Source: Apoda limacodes (lineage: Eukaryota > Arthropoda > Insecta > Lepidoptera > Limacodidae). From it: a stretch of DNA of 64,000 nt. Numbering within the stretch: the stretch's first letter is position 1; each line of letters opens with the position of its first letter. Positions 1-10,495 of the stretch are shown here, one piece after another. The notes under the pieces are model-generated. The model made no database searches. It was not told the DNA's origin and saw only the letters and a program-made list of their open reading frames with translations. The position numbers were made by a program, and so were the translations under genes. The DNA is taken from the NCBI GenBank assembly GCA_946406115.1, contig OX291550.1, positions 23,598,722 through 23,662,721 on the forward strand. Reading direction: 5' to 3'.

Positions 1-184
1 GCCTCGAGGGGAAGAACCTCTCCACCTTACAGAAAACCGCGGCCATAATAACTCTAACATTGAGTAGTGTTCTGTGCCTGGCGGTGAGAAAGGTTGCCAA
101 GGCTCTTTAAAGATTCGCTGCGCGGACAGTGGAGGACCGGCGGTGCTTGTTGCTGTCATTGGTCTGCGTACACGCGGCGAGCTG
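1..184. other. Unassigned repeat-like sequence, GC-richer
   Basis: Less AT-rich than the interior of the unit. Together with the last 100 bp of the preceding unit it reads as one continuous stretch across the tandem junction. I see no intact coding sequence; it resembles degraded LINE sequence but I cannot place it. Confidence 0.4.
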
Positions 185-515
185 GTACGACGGTTTAGTC
201 TAAGTACTTGCCAGCCTTCGTACTTCCCCACTGCTGGGGCACGACCTACCCTCTTAAACGAAGGTGATTGGGCCATAGTCCACACGCGGGCCCAGTGCGG
301 ATTGTGGACTTCACATACGACATTTTTTTTTCTTAACGTAGGCAGGTTTCCTCACGATGTTTTCCTTCACCGAAAAGCCAATGGTGTGAATAAATAAATC
401 AGTGTACTTGAGAAATTAAGAAAAGACTCATTGGTTCACGCCGACCCGGGGTTCGAACCTCCGCAACTTGGAACGTGAAGTGAAATTAAACCCCTCGGCC
501 ACCACCGACTGTCTA
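185..515 (-). mobile_element. tRNA-headed SINE, minus strand
   Basis: Read on the minus strand, it opens with a tRNA-Leu/Ser-like head: an A-box-like tggccgagggg near 488-501 and a B-box-like ggttcgaaccc near 449-459. The body contains the segments gcaggtttcctcacgatg and gcccagtgcgg and the ctgctgggg core, which I recognise from a very common lepidopteran SINE family. It abuts the 5' end of the Jockey-like LINE remnant. Confidence 0.65.
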
Positions 516-545
516 AGTAACTTCTTTAAAAAAATAAGGAGACGC

Positions 546-1634
546 AGATACCCTGCCCGGCCGATACATCATACCTTCACTATCTCGGCTACAAACTCGA
601 GCCAATTTCGTGAATCGTGCCGGTGTAAATATGTTCGTCCGGGAGGATATCTGCTGTCGCCGCCTTCATAGCCTTGAAGACAGGGACCTGTCGATATTGT
701 GGGTGCGTGTAGATTACGGCGGCCACACTCGTATCTATACGTGCCTATACAGGTCTCATAGCGGTGACACGGACGTAGCTCGACTCTTCACGCACCTGAC
801 TTCGACGACTGACAAAGTTCTAGAGCCACAGCAGAACTAGTTATTTTGGGAGACTTCAACGCCTACCATCGTGAGTGGCTCAGTTCTCGAAACAATAACT
901 ATGCTGGGATATCAACTCATAAATTTGCTTTGACCTTTGGATTCTCTCAGCTGGTACTTTCTCCAACGAGAATACCAGATATAGAGGACCATACGAGTTC
1001 CTTACTGGACCTTCTGCTGACTACACGTCCGGATGGATATTCCGTCTCAGTGGATGCGCCTTTAGGCTCCTCAGATCACTGGCGTCGTGTGTGGCATTAT
1101 AAGTCGGCAGACTGGAATGGATTACGAGAGACATACCTCGTTGGTATGGAATGTTATATTCCTCACCCGCGAGTAGCTGCCAGGCGTCAAAAACCGACCG
1201 TGGTTTAATAGGTCTAGCAGAGAAGCTTAAATTCTTAAGCAAACTGCATATGAGGCTTGGACCACTGCTTGTAATAATAAGGATCCGAATATTTCTGAGG
1301 TAAATAGCAAATTAAATGCTGCCTCGAGGTTCAGTAAGAAAGCAACTGCCAGAGCTAAATTCCAATTCATCGGCAGAATAGGTGGGCGAATTGCGAGCTA
1401 TCCTTCTGGGAGTCGTGCTTACTGGTCCCTTGCCAAAGCTGCTGAAAGGAACTTTTGCCAGTCGCCGTTACCACAACTGCGAAAGACCGATGGTGACTTG
1501 GCCCATAAGGCTAAAGAGAAAGTCTACTGGGCAGTCTCTTTGCCTCAAACTCGAATATAAACGATGAAGGCGCTCTATCACCTACCATACCGTGGTGCGG
1601 CAAGACCATGCCGGAAATCTCCATAACATTTTCC
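546..1634 (+). pseudogene. Jockey-like ORF2, 5' half: endonuclease domain and linker, broken
   Basis: This half would nick target DNA for retrotransposition. Endonuclease/exonuclease/phosphatase-fold motifs are visible: FVREDICCRRL, LEDRDLSILWVRVD and YTCLYRSHSG in one frame (610-840), then LGDFNAYHREWL, TRIPDIEDHTSSLLDLLL and APLGSSDH in another (846-1070). A frameshift near 830-845 separates them, just before the metal/phosphate-binding GDFN motif. A further frame change follows after the SDH motif. The linker reads RIGGRIASYPSGSRAYWSLA near 1377-1440 and ends at MPEISITF (about 1609-1632), where the inserted LINE begins. Clearly dead. The assignment to the Jockey group rests on motif resemblance only. 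Confidence 0.85.
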
Positions 1635-3850
1635 ATTTTCTTGTTAACTGGCGATTTTAATATATCTGATGCGCAATGAACAGCACATAATCATACCGAC
1701 TTGATCTCGCCGTCAAACAGTTCCCGTTCCGTACACTTAACGACTTCATGTCTTTTACTAATCTTAAACAGTTTAATGGTGTATTTAACATGATTTAACG
1801 CCAACAATCGCATATTGGACCTTGTTTTCAGTGACACTGAGTGCTGTGTTACCAACTATAACTGTCCACAAGTTAGTGAAGATTTACACCACAGCGCTAT
1901 AGGGCTTAATTTTAAATATACTCCCCCACTTAAAACTGCCTCCTCACGAGTTTTTAATTTTCATTTAGCAGATTACGATAAAATTAATACCGAATTAAGA
2001 AATGTAAATTGTTTTCAGGTTTAGGTTTCAGGTATACAGGAAAGCACGGTTAGGTTCTATAATATATTAAATTGTATTATTGGACTTAAATTGAATCGCT
2101 TTTTAATAGTAATTCTCTACCATTGGAAATGTTCTATAAAAGAACATCTACGACGAATAGCGAGCATATCTGCAACTTGTTTAATGAATATTTCCATTCA
2201 TTTCCATTTCAAAAGTCCAGTACTGCTCCAGTGGACTTTAATAATGTTTCGCCTCCTGTAAATTACCGAAGATATTTTATTTAGGCATCTGCGATCGATA
2301 AATATAAACAAAGGTGCAGGTCCGGATGGTATACATCCTTTATTGATAAAAAACTGTGCTTCTACATTAACAAAACCAATAACATTGCTTTATATCACCT
2401 CATTAAAATCTGGTTGTGTTCCTCATATATGGAAAATAGCGTGGATAACCCCTATCCCTAAAGGAATTATTACTAATGATATTGAAAAGTATAGACCGAT
2501 CTCAAAATTGTGTCACTTTGCAAAAATTTTAGAGCAAATAGTTACATTGCAGTTATCAGAAGCAGTACAGCGTCATGTCTCACCTAGCCAGCACGGATTT
2601 TATAAAGGACGGAGTGTTGATTCCAATTTGCTTATTTTCACTGATTTTATTTTTAGATGTTTTGAATTAGAAATGGCAAGTAGATTCTGTGTATGCTGAT
2701 TTTGCTAAGGCTTTTGACAAGATCTGTCATCACACACTTTTGTTAAAGCTCTGGCTTCTTGGTATTTACGGTGATTTATTTAGGTGTATTAAATTATATA
2801 TTGAAAACAGATATCAAGCAGTTGTTCTAGGTGGATATAGGTCTCAATATAAATATAGTAGCTATGGTGTACCACAAGGTTCACATCTAGGGCCCTTGCT
2901 TTTTATATTATATGTCAACGACTTAACAAAAAGTTTGAAAAACTCCAATACACTTCTTTATGCTGATGAAACTACGATCTTCAGATTAATAGGACATGTA
3001 GAGATTGTAAAATGCTTCAAAATGATTCGATTGGCTTTGAAAATTTCTGCGCTACGTATAAATTATTTTTAAATGCTAATAAATGTCATTTGATAAGTTT
3101 CACAAGAAACAAGAAACCTATTCGTTTTGATTACAAGCTAGGAAAAAAGTTCTAACTCGTGTCTCAGAAGTTCGTGATTTGGGAGTCATTATGGATTCAA
3201 AGCTAACTCTTTTAGCTTTTTGATTATGTTTTGTCTAAACCCTAAAAGCAACTGGGATTTATTTTACGTGTGAGAAAACCCTTTAAAAATCCTGTGACAT
3301 AAAAAAATCTGTACAATAGCTATGTTAGGACTTGGAATTTGCATGTATGGTGTGGCATCCACTTTTCAAAAATCATATAAGTAGGATAAGGACATTGCAA
3401 AAAAAATTTTTAAAAACCTTTAATTACAGAACTGACCATTCGTTTTCTGATTATACATCCTCTATGCGTCATTATAAACTTTCCTCTTTGTGCACCCATC
3501 AAGATCTCACTGATGTTGCCTTATTGCAAAAGTTATTAAATAATTATATTAATGCACCAGATCTTTTACATAAAATTTGTTTCCGAGTACCTCGCAGATA
3601 TGAACGGAGCAATCGCAGAAAATATCTTTTTTCTATTGCAAACAGTAGCAGTTGTTACGTTGCTAACAGTTTATTTAACGAAGTTGTAGAATTTATAATG
3701 ATTAATTTTGTAATGTAGACATATTTAGTAATTCTCTACAATGTTTTAAAAAACTAATGTTAAATTGCATAACCTATTAGATAATATGTAACTTCACCTT
3801 CTTGATTTTATTATTATATTTTTTACTTAATTTTTATTTATCATATCCTG
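1635..3850 (+). mobile_element. CR1-like LINE remnant inserted into the Jockey-like LINE
   Basis: It lies in the same orientation as its host and interrupts ORF2 between MPEISITF and FTLSYHT. The host lacks an estimated 40 or so codons at the junction, so target sequence was probably lost at insertion (inference from family alignment by eye). The insert begins within its own endonuclease domain, so it is 5'-truncated, as is usual for target-primed insertion. No clean target-site duplication could be defined. Confidence 0.75.
1647..3718 (+). pseudogene. CR1-like ORF2: endonuclease tail and reverse transcriptase, broken
   Basis: Fragments in order: TGDFNISDA (end of the endonuclease, about 1648), ILDLVFSD (1809-), KGAGPDGIHP and WKIAWITPIPKG followed by EKYRPIS (RT fingers, 2310-2500), QHGFYKGRSVDSNL (2590-), ADFAKAFDKICH (motif A, 2696-), YGVPQGSHLGPLLF (motif B, 2862-), LLYADETT (motif C, 2957-). 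The C-terminal part carries EFACMVWHPLF (3332-) and FSIANSSSCYVANS (3630-). The catalytic YADD is YADE. There is a frameshift at about 2690, and stops interrupt 1670-2310 and 3073-3330. Several non-overlapping frames are needed, so no protein can be made. Confidence 0.85.
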
Positions 3851-5121
3851 TATTCACGCTTTCCTACCATACTAGGCAATTTCCGTCTTCATGGAAGACT
3901 GCGAATATATACCCGGTGCCCAAAGAGGGCAATAGATCAGATCCATCGAATTATAGACCCATCGCTATTACCTCTATCCTCTCCAAGGTGATGGAGCGTG
4001 AGATCAACACACAGCTTCTAAGATACCTAGAAGAACACGACCTGGTCAGTGATCGTCAATATGGCTTTCGCCGCGGTCGCTCGACTGGTGACCTTCTAGT
4101 GTATCTCACACACCGATTGGCACTAGCCATTGAGAGTCTGGGGGAGGCATTGGCATGTAGCCTGGACATAGCGAAGGCGTTCGATTGGGTCTGGCACCGG
4201 GGTCTTCTATCGAAGTTGCCATCTTACGGAGTGCCCGAGGGTTTGTGCAAATGGGTTACTAGCTTTTTGTCCAGCAGACGCATACGAAACGTAGTTGACG
4301 GTAGTTGCTCTTATAGCATGAACATTAATGCTGGTGTCCCGGCATGTTGATATGTTGGACAACATGCATTGCTGTGCAGATAACAGTACTGAAAACGCTT
4401 ATTACGCGGGTCGTGCAAACAACCCTTGTTCCGTTGTGGCGGAAAACCGCGGAGAACTTGTGTCTCAAATCGAGACCACACTGTTCAAGGTCTCTGAATG
4501 GGGACGGGTAAATTTGGTCCGATTCAACCCTACAAAGACACAGTCTGCGCATGTAGTCCCACAATTCTAGAACACTCCTCTCTCCATCTCTAAGAGCATT
4601 GGGACCCTTGGCGTAGACATCTCCAGCGATGTTCAGTTCCGAGATCATTTGCAAGACAAGGTGAAGCTGGCGTCCAAAAAACTAGGTGTACTCAACAGAG
4701 CGAGGCAGTACTTCACGACGGGCAAAGGTTGCTGCTTTAAAAGTTGCAAGTTCGGCCTCATATGGAGTACTGCTGCCATCTCTGGGCGGGTGCACCCGGA
4801 TACCAGCTTGGACCTTTTGACACGGTTCAACGACGGGCTGTGAGAATTGTCGAAGAACTCTTAAGTCTGAGGAGAGACTTTGCCTCACTGTGTGTGTTCT
4901 ACCGCTTGTACCTTGGGATGTGTTCTGAGGAATTGTTCGAAATGATGTCCACGGCTACTTTGTACCATCGCACCGCTCGCCATCGGCAGGGAATTCATTC
5001 TCACACTCTAAAACCGAAATGGTCGCTTACAGTGCGGTTTCAGAGAAACTTCCTCCCGCGAACGCTTGGGTACAGGACTACAGTATGGGGTTCTTCAAGA
5101 AAGAAGTTATTGGATTTTTGA
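3851..5121 (+). pseudogene. Jockey-like ORF2, 3' half: reverse transcriptase and C-terminus, broken
   Basis: The frame resumes at FTLSYHTRQFPSSWKTANIY and continues through SNYRPIAITSILSKVME, QYGFRRGRSTGDLLVYL and SLDIAKAFDWVWH (motif A aspartate present) to MNINAGVPAC and a stop at 4350. The rest of motif B is missing. Motif C reads CADNST where FADD or YADD is expected. RFNPTKTQ, GTLGVDIS and KLASKKLGVLNRARQYF follow in shifted frames, then HMEYCCHLWAGAPGYQLGPF, RRDFASLCVFYRLY and RNFLPRTLG to about 5121. A palm-domain deletion, frameshifts and a motif C substitution make it inactive. The C-terminal segment is the same as in the fragments at 8490 and 23362. Confidence 0.9.
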
Positions 5122-5232
5122 AGGGTCGGAAAGGCGCGAGTGATACCCATGGTATTACAAGCGTCCATAGGCCATGATGACCGCTTACTATCAGGCGGAC
5201 CGTATGCTTGACACACTTGAAAAAAGAATAGC

Positions 5233-6539
5233 GTATAGGACTTAATACAAGCAGAGGAAAAAAACAAATATCGTTTATTTCTAGTTAAATCATATATAAA
5301 TACATCTGTCTGTCCATCAAAATTCCTTTTCCGAGAAACGCATGGAGGTATCAAGTTATAACAAATGACAAATACTTAAGTCTATAGTCTTTTTATCATC
5401 TATATCTATCTATATCTTTTAATTGAAGACTTTTAACGTATCACATGGCAATTTGAAAAACAATAGGCAATTGAAATATAACCTAAATATTGATTGTTTT
5501 TTTTTTTAATCAAACTATTTACATTGTAAATCTTGTTTATTAAGTGTTTCAATACAAAACATGTATTTATTAGTTGATACACTATAATATTATGTTTTAT
5601 TTGTGATTTTACAAAGATTACCTATTGGACGCACGCAATAAAACAGTATTGTAATTAGTTTGTTAAGCTAGTTGTAGTTAATTTACTTAACGATTCGAAA
5701 GTGTTCTTAGAAACCCATTTGAATACAAAGATTTTTATTTGAGTCCCTTGGAGTTGTTAAAAAATACAGCTTCTAATTCAACGCCATTAAAAAATATGAC
5801 CATTTCTTATTTTGACTCGCAAATAATACAAAACCTATGGGGTACTTCCCGTTGACCTAAAATCATGAAATCAAATTAAATACTTAATATCAAAAATTAA
5901 TATCAAATACTTAGGTTTACAGTTTCCTAAAGCTGTAAAAAATCTAGTTTCAGATTTAACGCAATCAAAAATTACGGTCATTTGCTTATTTTGAAACTCG
6001 CTAATAAATCAAAACCTATCCCGTTGAAGAAAAAATGAATTATTATATTATTACATATAAAATACATACGATTATTAACATATATTTGTAGTTAAAGAAT
6101 TGACTGTGACGGATATCATATGGAAGAACGTTTTTTTAACTATAAAGCTATGCTCAAATTGTAGTTAAAAAAATTCTCCCAATATCTCAAAACTCAAACT
6201 CAATTGTTTTTTGTTTAAATTAGGTTTCTTCCAACACCTTTGAATCGTCAATGTTCCTAAGTACTATTTTCATTTCTTGAATTAACGAAGTTGAGGACAT
6301 CTTACATAGCAATTGCAGAAGTGTCGTACAGTAAATGTAATAAATACTTAATCGTGGAAACGTTGTTTTATCTAAAACTTCGCCAACACCAATCGTCTAC
6401 AGAAGTAGTCAGATGAATAGATTTTCAAACATGCTGGTCACTAAAAGAAGTGTAACAAAATAGAACTATACCAATCTCCAAAAAAAAGACAGTTGTATTG
6501 TACTTGCATTCTTCTGTATCTCACATACTCCTGCCAGCG
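5233..6539. other. AT-rich non-coding stretch
   Basis: No conserved coding sequence on either strand. It holds a poly(T) run near 5500 and the diverged direct repeat described separately (5742-6039). Otherwise I see nothing assignable. Confidence 0.6.
5742..6039 (+). repeat. Diverged direct repeat, about 120 bp, period about 178 bp
   Basis: The segment at about 5742-5868 recurs at about 5921-6039. Shared landmarks are gtt/ctgtaaaaaat, aacgc(c/a)at(t/c)aaaaa, tcattt..cttattttga, actcgc and cccgttga, in the same order and spacing, with about 75-80% similarity by eye. The second copy lacks about 8 bp before cccgttga. Family unknown. Confidence 0.7.
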
Positions 6540-6751
6540 CGGGCATAGGTACGATGGGCAGGCCGGGGCACTTATCCCATTCCCGCTTGCTCATGCATGA
6601 TGACCCCTTGTATAGCACGGACGCGAAGCAAGAAGAATTTCATTCAATGACCGGTCACTATTTGTCTCCGTTGCACGCGCATAATTATTTGCCATCGCGC
6701 TCGCACAGGTGCGATGACCGACCGCTGTCATCAGAAGTTACTATTATTTGA
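6540..6751. other. GC-rich island of unknown origin
   Basis: Distinctly more GC-rich than its surroundings, with recurring gatgacc/gatgaccg words and several CG dinucleotides. It is open on the plus strand for 65 codons, but the translation shows no domain and looks biased by composition. It may be a fragment of an older insertion. Confidence 0.35.
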
Positions 6752-7348
6752 CCACTAAACACAGGCTAAAAAGTAAAATGTTAATGTTCGAAATTCTGCC
6801 TGCGTCGCGTCCGTGTTATAGTCAATATATCGATTAAACACTAAACAAAATTTGAATATAATTAGGAAGATGAAAAAAATCGAGATATGGGCTGCCAGAA
6901 AGACACTTTACCGACTTATGGAAGTTTTATTTCAAGAAATATTCTGCCGAACCACTGTAAGCAAATCCTGTAATAAGGATGTGATTTGAATAGGATTCTA
7001 GCTGGTCCTTCTAGAAGTATGTCCTTGCTTTAAATTCTTACTTGCCAGAAGTCGAAAACTTTTGATCAGTGCTTAAAAAAAATAAAACTCAAAGTGTTTA
7101 GGATCAAGAATATTATCTTTAAGTTCTCAATACTAGGCAGGTTTCATATTATATTATTTAATGATGCATTTCAGGTTTTAAGTATAAGTAGTAAGTAAAA
7201 TAATTTGAAAAATTATAGAAAAACAAAAATTTTACGATATATTTAGTATCTAGTCTTCAGTCAAGTATATATACTTATGTACAAAATGATTCATAAATTA
7301 AACTTGGCTAGGTAGTATCAAATAATAATAATTTTTGAGAAGTCACTT
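6752..7348. other. AT-rich non-coding stretch
   Basis: Nothing recognisable: no long frame, no repeat that I can identify. Confidence 0.55.
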
Positions 7349-7825
7349 AAACGGGTATTACACTACACGGTATTCAGGGTCCCTAAGCCTGATTTAGGGT
7401 AATGTAATGACAGTAAGCGAGTTAGGGTCCTTAATTAAGGCGACCGGAGCGGCCCGGTCTACCTAACTCCCTGACTCCCTTACTACCGGGCAGTGTAATA
7501 GCATTTAGGGCGCTTTTTTTATTGCAGGAGTTACTAAACTTAATATTTCTTCAAATTCAACAATTATTTCTTAGATCTGATTGCTCCAGAACACTAGTAT
7601 ATGCATATCCAAAAACTTTGCTCGTAATTGTAAGTATTCCTTTACCCAGATTTTTTCTTTTTTTTTTAATTGTCATGCTACACCAAATGGATATTTTTTG
7701 TGGCTTTAACAACGTAGGTGCTACTACAGCAGGCGCGCAACACTTGTGACGGTAACTTCACAACTAAGTTAGGGTTATTCACCGGGTAGTGTAATAAGGG
7801 GCTCCCTAATTAGTAAAACCCGTTT
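7349..7825. mobile_element. MITE-like element with inverted ends and an extra internal end
   Basis: The outer ends are inverted: aaacgggt at 7349-7356 and acccgttt at 7818-7825. Just inside, attacactacacggta (7357-) is inverted relative to caccgggtagtgtaat (ending about 7793). A third, internal copy of the right-hand end, taccgggcagtgtaata, lies at 7484-7500. The interior is AT-rich with no transposase. This could be a MITE with a second element or duplicated end inside it. The target duplication is not clear. Confidence 0.5.
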
Positions 7826-7830
7826 CAGTG

Positions 7831-7970
7831 CCACCTGGTCCCAAGCTAAGCAAGGCTAATACATATATGTAGGTGTACCTATCCTTTTTTTTGTAAATTT
7901 ATACATAGAAACACCGAGACTCAATACAAAAATGTCAATTACGTGAATGTTTGTCCTGTACAATAATTAA
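7831..7970 (-). mobile_element. SINE remnant, same family as 12521-12790
   Basis: It shares the landmarks ctggtcccaagctaagcaag, atatgtaggt, tacatagaaacacc.agactca and gaatgtttgtcc with the fuller element at 12521-12790, in the same orientation. The tRNA-like head has been lost. Confidence 0.6.
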
Positions 7971-8489
7971 ACCAATACGGCTCTTTTGAACCTAATGAAA
8001 TATTTGTGAGATTATAATTTAAATGTGTGTTTTTGAGTTGAAGGGCTTGCATATGGTTTTAGTCTCACCCTTGGATTGTAGGCAAAGTTACGTGTTTCTC
8101 ACGTCAGTCGGCTCGACAAACGTACGTCGCAGACAGATTTGCCAGACCGTACCTTTTAGTACGATTTTCCGTACTATTCATAACCCAACTGTATCAAGAA
8201 CGTACCTCCGCGTAAAACGTACTTTTATCGTACTTTTTGCCATCCATTGAACTTGTTAGGAAAGCTTTTATTTTATTTGGAAATAGTTGAAACAAATCGC
8301 CTTCAGATAAAAAAAAAAATGGAAGATGCATTTAATTTAGATTAAAAAGCAAAGTTGAAAAGTACTCCAATATCTTTATTTCATTTTTGCCGCTTTTTAT
8401 TAGGGTTGCCACTGTATAGGGTGTACCTATAGTACTTATTTAGCAGTTTTCTGAAGAGTGTACGTTCAGATTGATTGTAAAAGATACCA
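7971..8489. other. Non-coding, with a cluster of GTAC words
   Basis: No gene seen. About seven GTAC tetramers, mostly preceded by C or followed by G, lie within roughly 120 bp (8119-8240). Poly(A) and AT-rich sequence follow. Confidence 0.5.
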
Positions 8490-8619
8490 ATACGCGACCG
8501 AAATGGTATTCCTCCCGCGAACGCTTGGGTTGTGGAATGAGCTCCCTGCCAATGTTTTCTCTAAAGACTACAGTATGTGCAGTAGGTTCTTCAAGAACGA
8601 AGTATTAAGATTTTTGTAA
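8490..8619 (+). pseudogene. Jockey-like ORF2 C-terminal fragment
   Basis: Reads as NFLPRTLG-like sequence then LWNELPANVFSKDYSMCS and RFFKNEVLRFL, ending at a stop near 8617. It is the extreme C-terminus of the same LINE family as 3851-5121, but better preserved: the LWNELP segment is missing from the larger element. An independent, strongly truncated insertion or a shuffled piece. Confidence 0.75.
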
Positions 8620-9734
8620 AAAGAGAACTTACGTAGTACTGCAAAATTTTTATAAAGTATTTTACTGTTACGTCATAATTCTGACATGTAAAAAAAGAGT
8701 ATTTTTAATACTGTAACTTAAAAAACATGGACAAGAGTTTGCTTAATTCAGGGTTCACGCAAAGTATTTGACTTAAGTTTGTAGTGTTTATTTAAATAGT
8801 AGATTGCATGAGCAAAAAACGCGAATTTCATGTGAGCGAAGAATTCCTTAGGTAGTTAAGTTTCGAGCGTAGCAAGTTTCTAAGAGTAGAATCCTGAGAG
8901 GAGCGAGGGATTCAAAGGTGCGAGGTGTTTTAATTTTTTTCGCATGCACTCTGATTTTAACAATGACTATAAGAAAATAACTCGTCTTATGAATGAAAAA
9001 GGTAGCCGGAAGTGGATGGATAAAAAAAGCGGAGGACTAAGTGTGATTGCGTTCATTAGGGAAGGCCTATGTCGTACAGTAGACTGCTGTTGATGAGTCG
9101 GTGAAGAAAACTTTCTTTTGTGAGTGGCAGTGGTAGCAAAGAAATTTCAGGTTATGTGCTAGTATTTTACCAATGTTCACTATTTTTACGACAAAGCTTA
9201 AAAGGTTATATCTTGACTGACACGTACTGAACCAAAAATGGCTTAATTTAGCGTCAAAAATTATAAAACTATCCATACGAGTGCCATTTGTGCCAATGTC
9301 CTTTCTCGGGACTCAAACTAAATGGCTTTCATCTTCGGTATCGGTACAGCGGTTTAAGCGTTACGAGGTTACAGACAGAGTTACTTTCGCATTTATAATA
9401 TTAGTATGGAAAGCAGACACGGCAGACGTTGACCTGCCCGGAAAAGCAGCGCTACATTAAATATGATATTTAAAATTTAACATACATTTTTTATGGTGGC
9501 TGTTGTAGGTATCGCCCGAATTGAGATCGCATACGGTCTCATTTGGTTCACCGATACAAGAAACTTGTTTGACTCGGACTGGGTAGCAGCCGCAGACACG
9601 TGAAAGCAAAACGAGTATGAGCCACCAACCTTGTTAATAAGCGATACACAGTCTAACCGGGCGCAATCAGCTGTAAAATATAAAACGATGGCTGACTTTG
9701 TGCGCAAAAAAGGCGAATGGAAAAAAAACTCTGC
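8620..9734. other. Non-coding stretch with short degenerate repeats
   Basis: A 110-bp piece at 8830-8945 repeats the word gagcg/gcgag several times and resembles sequence seen around lepidopteran genomes. The rest has only short frames on both strands. The 69-codon minus-strand frame at 9067-9276 has no recognisable domain. Confidence 0.5.
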
Positions 9735-10015
9735 CAAGTGCGATATGGACTCGCGCACGAAGGGTTCCGTTCCATTATCTTTAAAAAACGGCATTTAAAT
9801 TACGTTTGTTGTATCGGAGCCCCCTTAAAAATTTGTTTTATTCTGTTTTTTAGTATTTCATGTTATAGCGGCAACACAATACATCTTCTGTGATGGAAAT
9901 TTCAACAATCACGGTTCATGAGATACAGCCTGATGACAGACGGACGGACGGGCAGCGGAGTCCTAGTAATAGGGTCCGGTTTTTTACTTTTTGGGTAGGG
10001 TAGGTAACCCTTAAA
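9735..10015 (+). repeat. Lepidopteran interspersed repeat (gactcgcgcacgaagggttccg family)
   Basis: Carries the ordered landmarks of a family I recognise as highly abundant in Lepidoptera: ccaagtgcga, actcgcgcacgaagggttcc, gagcccccttaa, atagcggcaac, cacggttcatgagataca, gacggacggacgg and agtaatagggtccg. Family members also lie at 14777, 17880 and 26955. Its transposon class is not evident from the sequence. Confidence 0.7.
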
Positions 10016-10189
10016 AAAAAACCGTCTGATGAATGGATGTTGTGATGTCCCCGTGAGCGTTGAGTGAATCTGTGACCCGCAAGGTATTGCAAATAAGTTT
10101 AGTAACCTTTTTGGAGCTTATTCAAGCACACACTCGGATGCACCTTGCGTGACGCCGGTGGTCTCTACTGAGACCTCCAGGTACACATA

Positions 10190-10495
10190 TTATATTTACA
10201 TCCAAACAAATGGCTTCTGTTATTAAAAACATGAACAAAGGCAAATCACCGGGGCATAACGGTCACAGCATTGAGCATCTGCAATACGCCGGATAAAATC
10301 TGCCTACAGTGCTGTCAATGCTGTTCTCTCTCTGTGTCGGCCATGCATACTTGCCGTATGAACTCATGAAAACTGTTGTGGTGCCAGTAATAAAAATTAG
10401 GACACGAGACTCCTCGGATAGGTCCAACGACAGGCCTAGATCTTTGGCTACGACAGTGGCAAAAGTGCTGGAAAGAAAATATTTTTTAGGCCGCT
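10190..10495 (+). pseudogene. LINE reverse transcriptase fragment (third LINE family)
   Basis: The frame reads MNKGKSPGHNGHSIEHLQYA, a stop, then LPTVLSMLFSLCVGHAYLPY and ELMKTVVVPVIK, with DRPRSLATTVAKVLER after it. This is the fingers region of a non-LTR reverse transcriptase (KSPG.DG and Y/DRP.SL motifs). It differs from both LINEs in the nested insertion. About 100 codons survive; nothing of the palm domain is present. Confidence 0.75.

Larger units (their letters stand above)
540..5232 (+). mobile_element. Jockey-like non-LTR retrotransposon remnant, interrupted by a second LINE
   Basis: An APE-type endonuclease segment (546-1207), a linker (to about 1630) and a reverse transcriptase plus C-terminal segment (3851-5121) belong to one ORF2. 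The 3' end (gcgtccatagg... tatcaggcggaccgtatgcttg, then an A-rich tail near 5220) matches the 3' end I know from lepidopteran Jockey-like elements. Roughly 2.2 kb of another LINE sits in the middle. Stops, frameshifts and missing segments make it non-autonomous. ORF1 is absent, so it is 5'-truncated as well. Confidence 0.85.

Noticed and set aside
440..515. tRNA-Leu gene on the minus strand
   Set aside because: Only tRNA-like box motifs at the head of a SINE; no acceptor stem.
4325..4654. 109-codon minus-strand frame (and its copies at 31868 and 58877)
   Set aside because: Antisense shadow of the Jockey-like reverse transcriptase remnant.
9477..9794. 105-codon minus-strand frame (and copy at 37019)
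   Set aside because: Partly overlaps the interspersed gactcgcg-family repeat and has no recognisable motif.
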